64,000 nucleotides of DNA from Catenulispora acidiphila DSM 44928 (GTDB taxonomy: Bacteria > Actinomycetota > Actinomycetes > Streptomycetales > Catenulisporaceae). A model generated the notes under the pieces. The model saw only the letters and a list, made by a program, of their open reading frames with translations, was not told the origin of the DNA and did no database searches. The stretch is taken from contig NC_013131.1 in NCBI RefSeq assembly GCF_000024025.1, positions 2,108,001 through 2,172,000 of the forward strand. The letters are read 5' to 3'. The position numbers and the translations under genes were made by a program. The number at the start of each line of letters is the position of its first letter. Position 1 is the first letter of the stretch. This document shows, piece after piece, positions 23,350 to 31,894 of the stretch.

Positions 23350-24448
23350 GGCGATCGAGGTCCGGAAGGTGCCGCTGCGACACGTCAGCGACGCGTCGGG
23401 GTTGGCCGAGCTGATCACCGCCGGGGTGGTGGAGGCCGACCGGGTGGTGGCGGTCGTCGGCAAGACCGAGGGCAACGGCGGCGTCAACGACTACACGCGC
23501 ATCATCGCCGACCGCGCGTTCCGCGAGACGCTGATGCGGCTCGGGACGCGCAGCGAGGCGGAGGTCGCCGAGGTGCCGATCGTGTGGTCCGGCGGGACCG
23601 ACGGGGTGCTCTCGCCGCACGCGACCATCTTCGCCACCACCGACGCAGAGCCTTGCGACGAGCCGCGGCTGACCGTCGGCTTCGCGATGAGCGAGCCGCT
23701 GCTGCCCGAGGAGATCGGCCGCTCGGCGATGATCACGAAGGTCGCCGACGCGGTCCACGAGGCGATGAAGCGCGCCGGCATCGACGACCCGGCGGACGTG
23801 CACTACGTGCAGACCAAGACCCCGCTGCTGACCATCCAGACCATCCGCGAGGCCAAGGCGCGCGGCGAGACGGTCTGGACCGAGCACACCCACGAGTCGA
23901 TGGACCTGTCCAACGGCTGCACCGCCCTCGGGATCGCGGTGGCGCTCGGCGAGGTCGAGATGCCCTCCGACGAAGCTGTGCTGCATGACAGGGCCCTGTA
24001 TTCCTCGGTGGCGTCCTGCTCCTCGGGTGTGGAGCTGGACCGTGCGCAGGTCGTCGTGGTCGGCAACGCCTCCGGCGTCGGCGGCCGGTACCGCATCGGC
24101 CACGCGGTGATGCGGGACGCCCTGGACGCCGAGGGCATCTGGGACGCGATCCGCGCGGCCGGGCTGGAGCTGCCGGAGCGGCCGCGGTCCTCGGACCTGG
24201 ACGGTCGGCTGGTGAACGTGTTCCTCAAGTGCGAGGCCAGCACCGACGGCATGGTCCGCGGCCGGCGCAACGCCATGCTGGACGACTCCGACGTGCACTG
24301 GCACCGGCAGATCAAGGCCTGCGTCGGCGGCGTCGCGGCGTCGGTGACCGGCGACCCGGCGGTCTTCGTCTCGGTCTCGGCCGCGCATCAGGGCCCTGAC
24401 GGCGGCGGCCCGGTGGCGGCGATCGTGGAGGTGGGCCCTGGTGCGTGA
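23342..24448 (+). CDS. Ring-opening amidohydrolase, barbiturase/cyanuric acid hydrolase family
   Basis: 368 residues, almost the length of Rhodococcus barbiturase. The family has three similar repeats, each supplying a Ser-Lys pair. Candidates are [11 protein letters not shown] (Lys41) and [12 protein letters not shown] (Ser83); VQTKTPLL and [21 protein letters not shown] and [13 protein letters not shown]. The enzyme would hydrolyse barbiturate to ureidomalonate (or cyanurate to carboxybiuret). The pyrimidine-type permease and hydroxylase favour barbiturate, and no biuret or allophanate hydrolase gene is present. GTG 23342 overlaps arcC by 8 bases and the stop overlaps xdhC by 8 bases. Confidence 0.9.
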   Translation: MPEAIEVRKVPLRHVSDASGLAELITAGVVEADRVVAVVGKTEGNGGVNDYTRIIADRAFRETLMRLGTRSEAEVAEVPIVWSGGTDGVLSPHATIFATTDAEPCDEPRLTVGFAMSEPLLPEEIGRSAMITKVADAVHEAMKRAGIDDPADVHYVQTKTPLLTIQTIREAKARGETVWTEHTHESMDLSNGCTALGIAVALGEVEMPSDEAVLHDRALYSSVASCSSGVELDRAQVVVVGNASGVGGRYRIGHAVMRDALDAEGIWDAIRAAGLELPERPRSSDLDGRLVNVFLKCEASTDGMVRGRRNAMLDDSDVHWHRQIKACVGGVAASVTGDPAVFVSVSAAHQGPDGGGPVAAIVEVGPGA

Positions 24449-25553
24449 CCTGCTGCCGACCCTGCTCGCCTGGCGTGCCGCCGGCGAGCCGTTCGTCCTG
24501 GCCACGGTCGTCGCCGCGGACGGCGGCGGGCCGCGCGAACCCGGCGCGGCGATGGCGGTTCGGATGGCCGGCGGCGTGCCGGGCGACGTGGTCGGCAGCG
24601 TGTCAGGAGGCTGCGTCGAGGCCTCGGTGATCGAGGCGGCGGCCGACGTCGTCGCCGCCGGCCGCCCCCGGCTGGAGACGTACGGCTTGGAGGACTCCGA
24701 GGCGGTCGGTCTGACCTGCGGCGGCACCCTGTCGGTGTTCATCGAGCCCGGCGCCGCCGCGTCCGCACACCTGGACCGGGTCCAGGAGGCGGTGGCGCGC
24801 GGCTCCGGTGCGGCGATGGTGACGGTGGTCGACGGCCCGCCGGAGCTGATCGGACTGCACCGCGGCGACCTGCTGCGCGCCAACGGCTACGCGGCCCTGG
24901 CCGACGCGGTCGCCCGGGACGCAGACGCGCTGGTCGACCTGGGAGAACCGGCACGGCGCCGGTACCGGCTGGACGGCTGCCCCGAACCGGCGGACGGACC
25001 GTGGGGCGCACCCGACACCGTGACAGTGTTCTTCAACGTCATCGGCGCCCCGCCCCGGCTGATCGTCCTCGGCGCGCTGGACTACGCGGCGTCGCTGGCG
25101 AGCATCGGCCGCTTCCTGGGCTACTGGGTGACGGTCTGCGACGCGCGGCCGGTGTTCGCCACAGCCGAGCGCTTCCCCGACGCGCACGACGTGGTCGTCG
25201 CCTGGCCGCATCAGTACCTGGCCGCGACCTCGATCGACGAGCGGACCGCGATCTGCGTGCTGACCCACGACCCGAAGTTCGACGTGCCCGCGCTGGAGAT
25301 CGCGCTGCGCTCGCCGGCGCTGTACGTCGGAGCGATGGGGTCGCGGCGGACGTGCGAGGACCGCGAGCGGAGGCTGCGCGAGGCGGGTGTCACAGAGGAC
25401 GAACTCGCCCGGCTCGCCGCGCCGATCGGACTGGACCTCGGTGCCTCGACACCTGCCGAGACCGCGGTGTCGATCGCCGCGGAGCTGGTCGCCTTGCGGC
25501 GGCAGGGGAGTGGCGAGCCGTTGCGACGGACCAGAGGGAAGATTCATCGATGA
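24441..25553 (+). CDS. xdhC: XdhC/CoxI-family maturation protein
   Basis: 370 residues. N-terminal XdhC motif [20 protein letters not shown] and [16 protein letters not shown], then a Rossmann-like C-terminal domain with [16 protein letters not shown] and [16 protein letters not shown]. XdhC proteins insert the sulfurated molybdenum cofactor into xanthine-dehydrogenase-family enzymes. It starts at GTG 24441 inside the barbiturase gene, so enzyme and maturation factor are made together. This supports the hydroxylase being part of the same pathway as the barbiturase. Confidence 0.9.
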   Translation: MRDLLPTLLAWRAAGEPFVLATVVAADGGGPREPGAAMAVRMAGGVPGDVVGSVSGGCVEASVIEAAADVVAAGRPRLETYGLEDSEAVGLTCGGTLSVFIEPGAAASAHLDRVQEAVARGSGAAMVTVVDGPPELIGLHRGDLLRANGYAALADAVARDADALVDLGEPARRRYRLDGCPEPADGPWGAPDTVTVFFNVIGAPPRLIVLGALDYAASLASIGRFLGYWVTVCDARPVFATAERFPDAHDVVVAWPHQYLAATSIDERTAICVLTHDPKFDVPALEIALRSPALYVGAMGSRRTCEDRERRLREAGVTEDELARLAAPIGLDLGASTPAETAVSIAAELVALRRQGSGEPLRRTRGKIHR

Positions 25554-25671
25554 GCAGTGGGTCTGATGATCGCAAAGGGCTGAGTCAGCTGACTGGGCCG
25601 CATCGCGGACCGAGGTCGGACGAGATGCGGACCAGCGCCATGCGATCGCAGAGATCTGAGATCATCGTCCG

Positions 25672-26274
25672 ATGAGTGCTGCCTCCCGCAGACGCCCATC
25701 CGGCGCGGCCCAGCCCCCGGTCGTCGGCGTCGTCCTCGCCGCCGGCGCCGCCACCCGCTTCGGCGGTGGCAAAGCCGTCGCGCGCTTCCAGGGCGAACGG
25801 CTCGTGGACCGCGCCGTCGCGACGCTGACCGCCGGCGGCTGCGATCGCGTGCTGGTCGTCGTCGGCGCGCTGGACGTCGGCGCCGTGCACCACGCGATCC
25901 TCGTCCTGAACCCGGACTGGACCACCGGCATGGGCAGCTCGCTGCACGCCGGGCTGTTCGCGGCGCGCGACGCCGCAGCGGTCGTGGTGACCCTCGTCGA
26001 CCAGCCGCTCATCGGCGCCGCGGCGGTGAAGCGGCTCATCGCGGCTTGGCGCGACGGCGCTCCGATCGCCGTCGCGACGTATGACGGACGCCGCGCGCAT
26101 CCGGTCCTGTTCGGGCGCGAAGCCGTCGCCGACGTGCTGCCCACGCTCACCGGCGACGCCGGAGCCCGCGCGTTCCTCGCCGAGCGCACGGACGTCGTCG
26201 CCGTGGACTGCACCGACACCGGCCGTCCCGACGACGTCGACACCGTCGAAGCGCTGCGCCGCCTCAGCCCGTAG
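25672..26274 (+). CDS. mocA: MocA-like molybdenum cofactor cytidylyltransferase
   Basis: 200 residues of the MobA-like NTP transferase fold: VVLAAGAATRFGGGKAVARF at the N-terminus, NPDWTTGMGSSLHAGL, LVDQPLIGA and RRAHPVLFGREAV. MocA attaches CMP to molybdopterin, the form used by many bacterial xanthine-dehydrogenase-family enzymes of the CoxL class. Its position 118 bases after xdhC makes it the probable last gene of the island. It ends convergently with the DUF1707 gene, the two overlapping by 11 bases. A role in unrelated NTP transfer is less likely in this context. Confidence 0.87.
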   Translation: MSAASRRRPSGAAQPPVVGVVLAAGAATRFGGGKAVARFQGERLVDRAVATLTAGGCDRVLVVVGALDVGAVHHAILVLNPDWTTGMGSSLHAGLFAARDAAAVVVTLVDQPLIGAAAVKRLIAAWRDGAPIAVATYDGRRAHPVLFGREAVADVLPTLTGDAGARAFLAERTDVVAVDCTDTGRPDDVDTVEALRRLSP

Positions 26275-26875
26275 GCGGAAGCTGGCGCCGCTGCTTCTCC
26301 CAGCGCGCCCGCCGCGCCTGCACGACCGGCGCCGAGATGCCGAACAGCGCGGCGCCGGCCGGTCCGGCCACCCACAGCGGCCACGGGTACGGGAACGACG
26401 CGGTGGTCAGGCCGAGGAGCACCCAGACCACGACGTTGATCGCGACCGCCGCGGACAGGATCGTCCACAACACCTTCAGCCCGCCCGGCAGGTCGACGTA
26501 GGCGCCGCTGATGCCCGGGTGCGGGGTCGGCGGCGGGGCGGGCGGCGGCGTGGGGACGAGGTACACCGGGTGCGGCTGCGGAGCCGGAGCCGGAGCGGGG
26601 GGCGTGGGGATCGGCGCTGGCGCGTAGTACGGAGCCGCGGGTGCGGGCGGTGTGTGCGCGCCGCCTCGCGGGAGGTCGTCGTGCAGCAGCTCGAGATCCC
26701 CGATGGTGACGGCTTCGTACGCCTTCTCCATTCGTTCGACGTACTCGTCCATCTTCAGCCGGCCGTCGTCGAGGGCCTGCTTGAGCACCTCGACCACTTC
26801 CTGCCGCTCGGAATCCGAGACGCGCATGCGGTGCCTCCGGTCCCCGTCCGCGTGGCTTTCGCGATTGTCCACCAT
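26264..26875 (-). CDS. DUF1707 domain membrane protein
   Basis: 203 residues from ATG 26875 (MVDNRES); a second ATG at MRVSDSERQ is also possible. The DUF1707/SHOCT-like segment RVSDSERQEVVEVLKQALDD, DEYVERMEKAYEAVT and GDLELLHDDL fills about residues 17-70. A Pro/Ala-rich linker (about 75-125) and two hydrophobic helices (about 137-160 and 165-185) follow, ending in a basic tail. The domain is common in Actinobacteria and of unknown function, probably a membrane-associated interaction module. It overlaps mocA convergently, so the two genes share their ends. Confidence 0.85.
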   Translation of the reverse strand: MVDNRESHADGDRRHRMRVSDSERQEVVEVLKQALDDGRLKMDEYVERMEKAYEAVTIGDLELLHDDLPRGGAHTPPAPAAPYYAPAPIPTPPAPAPAPQPHPVYLVPTPPPAPPPTPHPGISGAYVDLPGGLKVLWTILSAAVAINVVVWVLLGLTTASFPYPWPLWVAGPAGAALFGISAPVVQARRARWEKQRRQLPPTG

Positions 26876-26934
26876 GCAAATCCCCCAACCGGTCCGGCCC
26901 CGATGAGGCCCCGCAACCCCTGTTGCAGGAAAGC

Positions 26935-28116
26935 CTAGTACTGGAAGAGCACGTCCGGGTTGGCCGGCGTCGGGCCGTCCAGCAGCGGCTGGTGGATTCC
27001 CTTCAGGCTCTGGTCGAGGAACGCGGTCACGTACTCCCGGGTGATCACGGTGCCGCGCAGCGGGTCGATGCCGGGCGGCTCGGGGATGTTGGCTTCCTGC
27101 GCGAGCAGCGGGATGTCGGTGAAAGTGGCGTGGTTGCTGTCGGCAACGTCCAGCCAGCGCTTGTAGCCGCCGAGGTTCGCATAGGTCTGAGTCCACGTCG
27201 GGTCCCCGACCGAGTGGCTCATCATGAGGTAGGGACGGGTGATCTGACCGGCGGCCGGGACCGGGAAGAACGTGCCGTCCAGGTTCACCCCGGCGCGCAC
27301 CCGCGGATCGGCGATCATCGTGTCGACCGTCGCCGCCCCGCCGAGCGAGTGCCCCGCCATGGCGATGCTGTGCTTGTCGATCAGATCGCTCAGCCGCCAC
27401 GCGCAATCACCGCGCGTCAGCTGGTCGATGACGAAGGACACGTCCTTGGCGCGGCTGGCCGCGATGGCGTCCGGCACCGGCGCCGTCGGACTGCTGCCGT
27501 CGCAGATCGCGCACGGCGGCGTCTGCCCGTCCGCCAGCGTCTCGCCGCTGTCCTCGTAGGTGTGGCCCACGAGCGCCACGACATATCCATGGCTCGCCAA
27601 CTCGGTCGCCAGCGACGTGAGCGTCATCCGCGGATTCTCGAACCCGGGCGAGAGCACGACGAGCGGATACTTCCCACGCACCGCGCGAGCGTTGTCATAG
27701 GCATGCGTGGTGACCGCGGACAACTCCTGCGTCGTGATACCCGAATTCGGCGGCACCCGGTACTGAATGAACCCAGCCGCCTCAGCGAGCGTCATATAAG
27801 GAGCCTGAGTCCCGGACCCGGCAACCGCCGGATAGAACATGGACACCGCGAGCTGCCGCGCCCCAGCCGAGGGCACCCACGGATCCGGACGACTCCAGTC
27901 GGTGAGATGGATGACCTCCTCCCCGGCAGCGAAGCGCCCGGTCGGCGCGGGGAGCGACCCTTGGAAGACGGGAGCGGCGGCGGTGGTGGTCGAGGTGGTC
28001 GAGGTGGTCGAAGTGGTCGAAGTGGTCGAAGTGGTCGCCATCGCGGCGCCAGTCGTGGCGACGGACGCGGCGAGAGCCAGGACAGCGATGACGCTGATAC
28101 GACGATGAAGTGCCAT
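26935..28116 (-). CDS. Secreted alpha/beta hydrolase, PAF-acetylhydrolase-like
   Basis: 393 residues. A signal peptide (MALHRRISVIAVLALAASVA) is followed by a Thr/Ser repeat (TTS units, about 28-45). The hydrolase fold shows YPLVVLSPGFENPR, the nucleophile elbow MAGHSLGGAAT and the DGTFFPV segment, resembling platelet-activating-factor acetylhydrolase/chlorophyllase-type lipases. A Cys-rich insertion (PPCAICDGSS) is present. Likely an extracellular esterase acting on short acyl esters; the substrate is unknown. It is not obviously in an operon. Confidence 0.85.
   Translation of the reverse strand: MALHRRISVIAVLALAASVATTGAAMATTSTTSTTSTTSTTSTTTAAAPVFQGSLPAPTGRFAAGEEVIHLTDWSRPDPWVPSAGARQLAVSMFYPAVAGSGTQAPYMTLAEAAGFIQYRVPPNSGITTQELSAVTTHAYDNARAVRGKYPLVVLSPGFENPRMTLTSLATELASHGYVVALVGHTYEDSGETLADGQTPPCAICDGSSPTAPVPDAIAASRAKDVSFVIDQLTRGDCAWRLSDLIDKHSIAMAGHSLGGAATVDTMIADPRVRAGVNLDGTFFPVPAAGQITRPYLMMSHSVGDPTWTQTYANLGGYKRWLDVADSNHATFTDIPLLAQEANIPEPPGIDPLRGTVITREYVTAFLDQSLKGIHQPLLDGPTPANPDVLFQY
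27986..28039. repeat. 9-bp tandem repeat (six units)
   Basis: Units of GTGGTCGAG or GTGGTCGAA, the last one diverging, lie inside the preceding hydrolase gene just after the signal-peptide region. On the coding strand they encode repeated Thr-Thr-Ser. Being a multiple of three, copy number can change without frameshift. Confidence 0.85.
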
Positions 28117-28652
28117 GCCCCCGACGCTATGACGAGCACACCGACCGCCGAATCAACCCACGGACGGGCATCCTCGAACCCTGTCATCCGACAGACGGAC
28201 GCCCCTCATCCGACGGAACGACACCCTGCGGCGCGCCCTCCCCGGCGAGCCCACGATCCTGTCGTTTCTGCTCAGCATCGGAGGCGGAAGCGCCACCCTG
28301 GTCGGCGCCATGGTCATCATCCTCGGCTGAGCCGCGCTAGCCGGCACACTCTGGCAGCGCCTGCGCCAACTCCAGCCAGCTCCGAGATGCCGAAGCGCGT
28401 CACCCTCGGCATGCCCCACCGCTGAGCCGCGCTATCCGACCCACTCCGGCAGCGCCTCCGCCGCCTCCAGCCATCGCGCCGATCCCGGAGTGCGCCGCCT
28501 CGGCGATCGGAGCTGTTCTCGCACTACCCGACCCACTCCGGCGGCGCCTCCGCCAACTCCAGCCATCGCGCGACCCCGGAGCGCGCCGCCTCGGCGGTCG
28601 GTGGGCCGTTCGGGTCGGCGCCGTCGCCATCCTTTCCGGAGCTGTTCTCGCC
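28117..28652. repeat. Gene-free stretch with repeated copies of a gene 3' end
   Basis: No complete gene. Three degenerate copies of the ADP-ribosylglycohydrolase 3' end lie downstream of the real one. On the minus strand they read WLELAQALPECAG-stop (stop 28337-28339), RWLEAAEALPEWVG-stop (28432-28434) and RWLELAEAPPEWVG-stop (28524-28526); the true gene ends RWLELAEALPEWVG-stop (28653-28655). The flanking GAGCTGTTCTCG motif also recurs (28510 and 28639 areas). On the plus strand, 28181-28330 is an open frame encoding a hydrophobic peptide (FLLSIGGGSATLVGAMVIIL) with no good start codon. Confidence 0.75.
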
Positions 28653-29588
28653 TTACCCGACCCACTCCGGCAGCGCCTCCGCCAACTCCAGCCAGCGCGC
28701 CGGGACGCCGCGCAGTCCGGTCCGCGCTGCGACGATCCCGCCGGTGATGGCGCAGGTGGTGTCCACGTCGCCGAGGCCTTCGGCGGTGGTCCACAGGGCG
28801 TCGGTCAGGTTGTCGAGGTGGTGGGCCGCGCTCCAGATGGCGAATGGGGCGGTGTCGCTCGCGCGGATGCGTTGGCCGCTGCCGAGGATGTCCGAGGCCT
28901 GCCACGCTGGGGTATCCGGGGGGAGGTCGGCGGCGCGGAGTAGTCCGTCGTGGATGATGCCGGCCGGGGTCAGCTCCGCGGTCGCCGTCAGGAAGGCGTG
29001 CGGGTCAAGTGCCGGGCTGTCACCCGCCGCATCCGAACTCCCTGCTGCCAAAGCCGCCGCTGCCGCGACCGCCACGCCGCCCGCGATGCCCTCCGGATGC
29101 GCGTGCGTGACCTCCGCCGCCAGCGCCGCCTGGGCCGCGGCCGCCTCCGGATCCCGCCGGAACCACGCGCCGAGCGGCGCAGCGCGCATCGCCGCGCCGT
29201 TGCCCAGGCTGCCCTCGCCGTCGAACAGGGTTCGTGCATACGTCGCCCAGTTTCCCGGGTCCTCGCCGAGCTTCGGCAGTAGCTGGTGCATCCCGTGCCC
29301 GAAGCCCCGGTAGGGATCGGAGGTGTACATCGCGGCGAACGAGATCGCCAGCTCCTGCTGCTCCACCGCGCCGTGCTCCGTCAGCACGCGCAGCAGTGCC
29401 AGCGCCATGGCCGTGTCATCGGTCCAGTGCCACGGCTCGTCCCCGGGCGTCGTCCGATGGCGGATCATGTCGATCGCCTCGCGCTTCTTGCGGAAGAACC
29501 AGCGCTCCCCGAAGCCGTCGCCGAGTGCGAGTCCCCGCAGGCTGGCGAAGGCGGCCGTGGCGTCTGGTGTTTCAGCAGCGTCGGACAT
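28653..29588 (-). CDS. ADP-ribosylglycohydrolase family protein
   Basis: 311 residues with the DraG/ARH metal-site motifs: WHWTDDTAMALALL near residue 53, GSLGNGAAMRAAPLG in the middle, HPEGIAGGVAVA, and the C-terminal GDVDTTCAITGGIVAAR. These enzymes use two Mg ions to remove ADP-ribose from proteins or small molecules in the cytoplasm. The gene is divergent from the M48 protease with a 35-base gap. Its last 15 codons are echoed three times downstream, which suggests past duplication or recombination at the 3' end. Confidence 0.88.
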   Translation of the reverse strand: MSDAAETPDATAAFASLRGLALGDGFGERWFFRKKREAIDMIRHRTTPGDEPWHWTDDTAMALALLRVLTEHGAVEQQELAISFAAMYTSDPYRGFGHGMHQLLPKLGEDPGNWATYARTLFDGEGSLGNGAAMRAAPLGAWFRRDPEAAAAQAALAAEVTHAHPEGIAGGVAVAAAAALAAGSSDAAGDSPALDPHAFLTATAELTPAGIIHDGLLRAADLPPDTPAWQASDILGSGQRIRASDTAPFAIWSAAHHLDNLTDALWTTAEGLGDVDTTCAITGGIVAARTGLRGVPARWLELAEALPEWVG

Positions 29589-29623
29589 GCGCTCAAGGTA
29601 CTTGGGCGGAGCACACTGGACAC

Positions 29624-30820
29624 GTGGATTACGCCGCCCAGGACTTCACCCCCGAGCAGATCGAGCGTGCGCGCGCCTATAAGCGCAGCGTCCGGCCTCT
29701 GCGCATCATCTCGACCATTCTCGGTCTGGCCGTCCCCCTGGTCCTCGGCCTCACTCCGGCCGGCGCGGGGCTGGTCAGAGTGGCCGGTGACGTCGCCGGC
29801 GGCGGTTGGGTCGCCCGCGCGCTGCTCGGCAGCGTCGCGCTGTCGCTGCTCGGGCTGGTGCTCCGCCTGCCGCTGAGCATGTGGAGCGAGACCGTCAGCC
29901 GTCGCTGGGGTCTGTCGAAGCGCGGTTGGGGACTGTTCGCTGCCGACACCGCCAAGGGATTCCTCATCGGCGTCGTGCTCACCGCGGCGGCGATCGGTGC
30001 TCTCTATGCGCTCATGCGCCACGCCGGAGACGCGTGGTGGGTGTGGGCCGCGCTGGCCGCCGCGCTGCTGGCGCTGCTGGGCTCGTTCATCATGCCGGTG
30101 CTGATCGAGCCGCTGTTCAACAAGTTCAAGCCGCTGCCCGACGGTCCGCTGCGCGAGCGGCTGATGGCGCTGGTCGAGCAGTCCGGCGTGCCGGTCAAGG
30201 ACATCCTCGTCAGCGACAGCTCCCGGCGCACCACCGCCGCCAACGCCTACGTCTCCGGCCTCGGCAAGACCCGCCGCCTGGTCGTGTGGGACACCACCAC
30301 CGACAGCCTGGACACCGGCGAGGTCGCCGCGATCGCCGCCCACGAACTCGGCCACGCCGCCCGGCGCGACGTGCTGACCGGCACCGTCTTCGGCGCGGTC
30401 GGCGCGGCGCTGGGCGTCGCGGTCCTGGCGGCGGCGCTGCACTGGTCGCCGCTGCTCGACGCCGCCGGGGTGGACCACGCCGAGGACCCGCGCTCGCAAG
30501 CACTGGTCCGCGCCGTACTGGTGCTGATCGGCCTGATCGGCGAGCCCTGGGGACTGGCATACAGCCGCTATATCGAAGGACGCGCAGACGGGTACGCCCT
30601 CGACCTGTTCCGCGACCCCGACACCATCGTGCGCATGGAACGCGCGCTCGCCGTCCAGAACATCGCAGACCTGGAACCTCGCCGCTGGGAAGTCCTGCTG
30701 CGCTACACCCACCCGCCGATCCCGGCACGCATCGCGCACGCGCGCGGCTGGGCGGCGCAAACAGGGGTCGCAATTCCTAAGCCGCTTTCAGCGCCGTCTA
30801 AGGATCCGGGCGCACCTTAG
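29624..30820 (+). CDS. M48 family metalloprotease, Ste24/CAAX protease-like
   Basis: 398 residues from GTG 29624; GGCGGAG lies upstream and the start is 35 bases from the divergent gene. The N-terminal half has four to five membrane helices. SFIMPVLIEPLFNKFKPLPDG is the Ste24 signature, AHELGHAARRD the zinc motif, and YIEGRADGYALDLF supplies the third ligand. A C-terminal THPPIPARI completes the family pattern. It would cleave membrane-associated or prenyl-like substrates. It is distinct from the HtpX-type protease at base 1, which has a different size and motifs. Confidence 0.87.
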   Translation: MDYAAQDFTPEQIERARAYKRSVRPLRIISTILGLAVPLVLGLTPAGAGLVRVAGDVAGGGWVARALLGSVALSLLGLVLRLPLSMWSETVSRRWGLSKRGWGLFAADTAKGFLIGVVLTAAAIGALYALMRHAGDAWWVWAALAAALLALLGSFIMPVLIEPLFNKFKPLPDGPLRERLMALVEQSGVPVKDILVSDSSRRTTAANAYVSGLGKTRRLVVWDTTTDSLDTGEVAAIAAHELGHAARRDVLTGTVFGAVGAALGVAVLAAALHWSPLLDAAGVDHAEDPRSQALVRAVLVLIGLIGEPWGLAYSRYIEGRADGYALDLFRDPDTIVRMERALAVQNIADLEPRRWEVLLRYTHPPIPARIAHARGWAAQTGVAIPKPLSAPSKDPGAP

Positions 30821-30869
30821 GACTGGGACACAGAGTGAGCAGTGCGAGAACCATAAGGAGGTGGAACCC

Positions 30870-31271
30870 ATGTATCCCCGACCTTTCTACGGTCCCGGAC
30901 GCCATGTTCACGAGGGCCTCGGTTGGGGTGGCTGGGTGCTGTGGGTGTTGTTCATGGTCGCGCTGTGGGCGTTGGTCATCATGGCGGTCGTGTGGTTGGT
31001 GCGCAGCTTCACGCATCGCGGACCGGTGACGGCCCAGCGCGGTATGAGACTCCCCGGCGGCCCGCCGGCGTGGAGCTCGGGCGGGACGGGGACGGTCCCG
31101 GCCGAGCAGATCCTGGCAGAGCGGTTCGCCCACGGGCAGATCGACGAGAACGAGTACCGATCCCGGCTCGACGTGTTGCGCGGGAACCGTCCGGCGGCGC
31201 AGACCGCACCGCCGGCGCCGCCCCAGCCGTCGCAGCCGCCCGAGCCGCCCGAACCACCGGGTGAGGGCTAG
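30870..31271 (+). CDS. Small SHOCT-domain membrane protein
   Basis: 133 residues from ATG 30870, which follows a near-perfect ribosome site (AAGGAGGTG). One membrane helix (about residues 20-45) is followed by a basic stretch and a SHOCT motif at about 77-100 (AEQILAERFAHGQIDENEYR), then a Pro-rich tail. SHOCT is a short C-terminal oligomerisation or targeting module; no enzymatic role is expected. The stop codon overlaps the convergent kinase-like gene by three bases. Confidence 0.85.
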   Translation: MYPRPFYGPGRHVHEGLGWGGWVLWVLFMVALWALVIMAVVWLVRSFTHRGPVTAQRGMRLPGGPPAWSSGGTGTVPAEQILAERFAHGQIDENEYRSRLDVLRGNRPAAQTAPPAPPQPSQPPEPPEPPGEG

Positions 31272-31894
31272 AAGAACAGCAAAGCCGGATGCCGTGGGTC
31301 GTCCATCCGTGCCGTCAGGGACGCGGCACGCGATGGATCGGCCTCGGCGTCATACCGCGCATACGCGGGCAGCGTCCACGCCATCTCCTCCGGCGTGCGG
31401 CGCTTCAGTGCGCCGGCGGACAGCCACAGATGCACCTCGACGTCGAACGGCAGCCCGATCCCCATTAGGAACGTGCCCTCGACGATCAGCACCCCGCCCG
31501 GCGGCAGCTCGACATACAGCGCGCGGCTGGCGCGATCACGCGCGGCGTCCCACAGCGTGGGGAGCACGCGCCCCGAACCGCCCGGTCCCAGCGGATCGAA
31601 CACCTCGCGTCGCATCCCCTTGAGATCCAGCCACTCGGCGTAGAAGACATCCGGATCCTCGCGACCGTGCTCCAACCGCAGCGATCGCGGACGCAGGAAG
31701 TCGCCCGCCGAGATCCGCAGCGTCGGACGCCCCGCATCGGCCAGGACCGCCTCGACCGCCGCCGCCACCTCGGACGTCCCGGCGCCCGGCGCGCCGTCGA
31801 TCGCCAACCGTGTCCACGGATTCGGCTCGTGCGCGCTCACCAGACCCGCGATCCGTTCAGCCAGCCGCTCCGGCGAAATGGGCTCGGCGCGCAT
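31268..31894 (-). CDS. Uridine kinase-like P-loop protein lacking the Walker A lysine
   Basis: 208 residues. The fold resembles uridine/nucleoside kinases: RLAIDGAPGAGTSEVA at the P-loop, a DFLRPRSLRLEHG substrate segment, and GGVLIVEGTFLMG. The Walker A motif reads GAPGAGTS (residues 34-41), with Thr where Lys is required. From memory, related actinobacterial proteins show the same kind of loss, so this may be a family-wide non-canonical or inactive kinase. Its ATG shares one base with the stop of the upstream permease gene (TGATG), so it is translationally coupled to the exporter. Confidence 0.7.
   Translation of the reverse strand: MRAEPISPERLAERIAGLVSAHEPNPWTRLAIDGAPGAGTSEVAAAVEAVLADAGRPTLRISAGDFLRPRSLRLEHGREDPDVFYAEWLDLKGMRREVFDPLGPGGSGRVLPTLWDAARDRASRALYVELPPGGVLIVEGTFLMGIGLPFDVEVHLWLSAGALKRRTPEEMAWTLPAYARYDAEADPSRAASLTARMDDPRHPALLFF

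Noticed and set aside
23342-24448. Calling the ring opener cyanuric acid hydrolase (AtzD)
   Set aside because: Possible by family, but no biuret or allophanate hydrolase gene accompanies it.
9268-26274. Reading the island as ordinary xanthine/urate degradation
   Set aside because: No uricase, allantoinase or allantoate genes occur; barbiturase and a UraA-type permease point to a pyrimidine.
28110-28340. A 76-residue plus-strand gene starting with ATG
   Set aside because: The translation is low-complexity Arg/Ser/Pro; the hydrophobic peptide is in a different frame.
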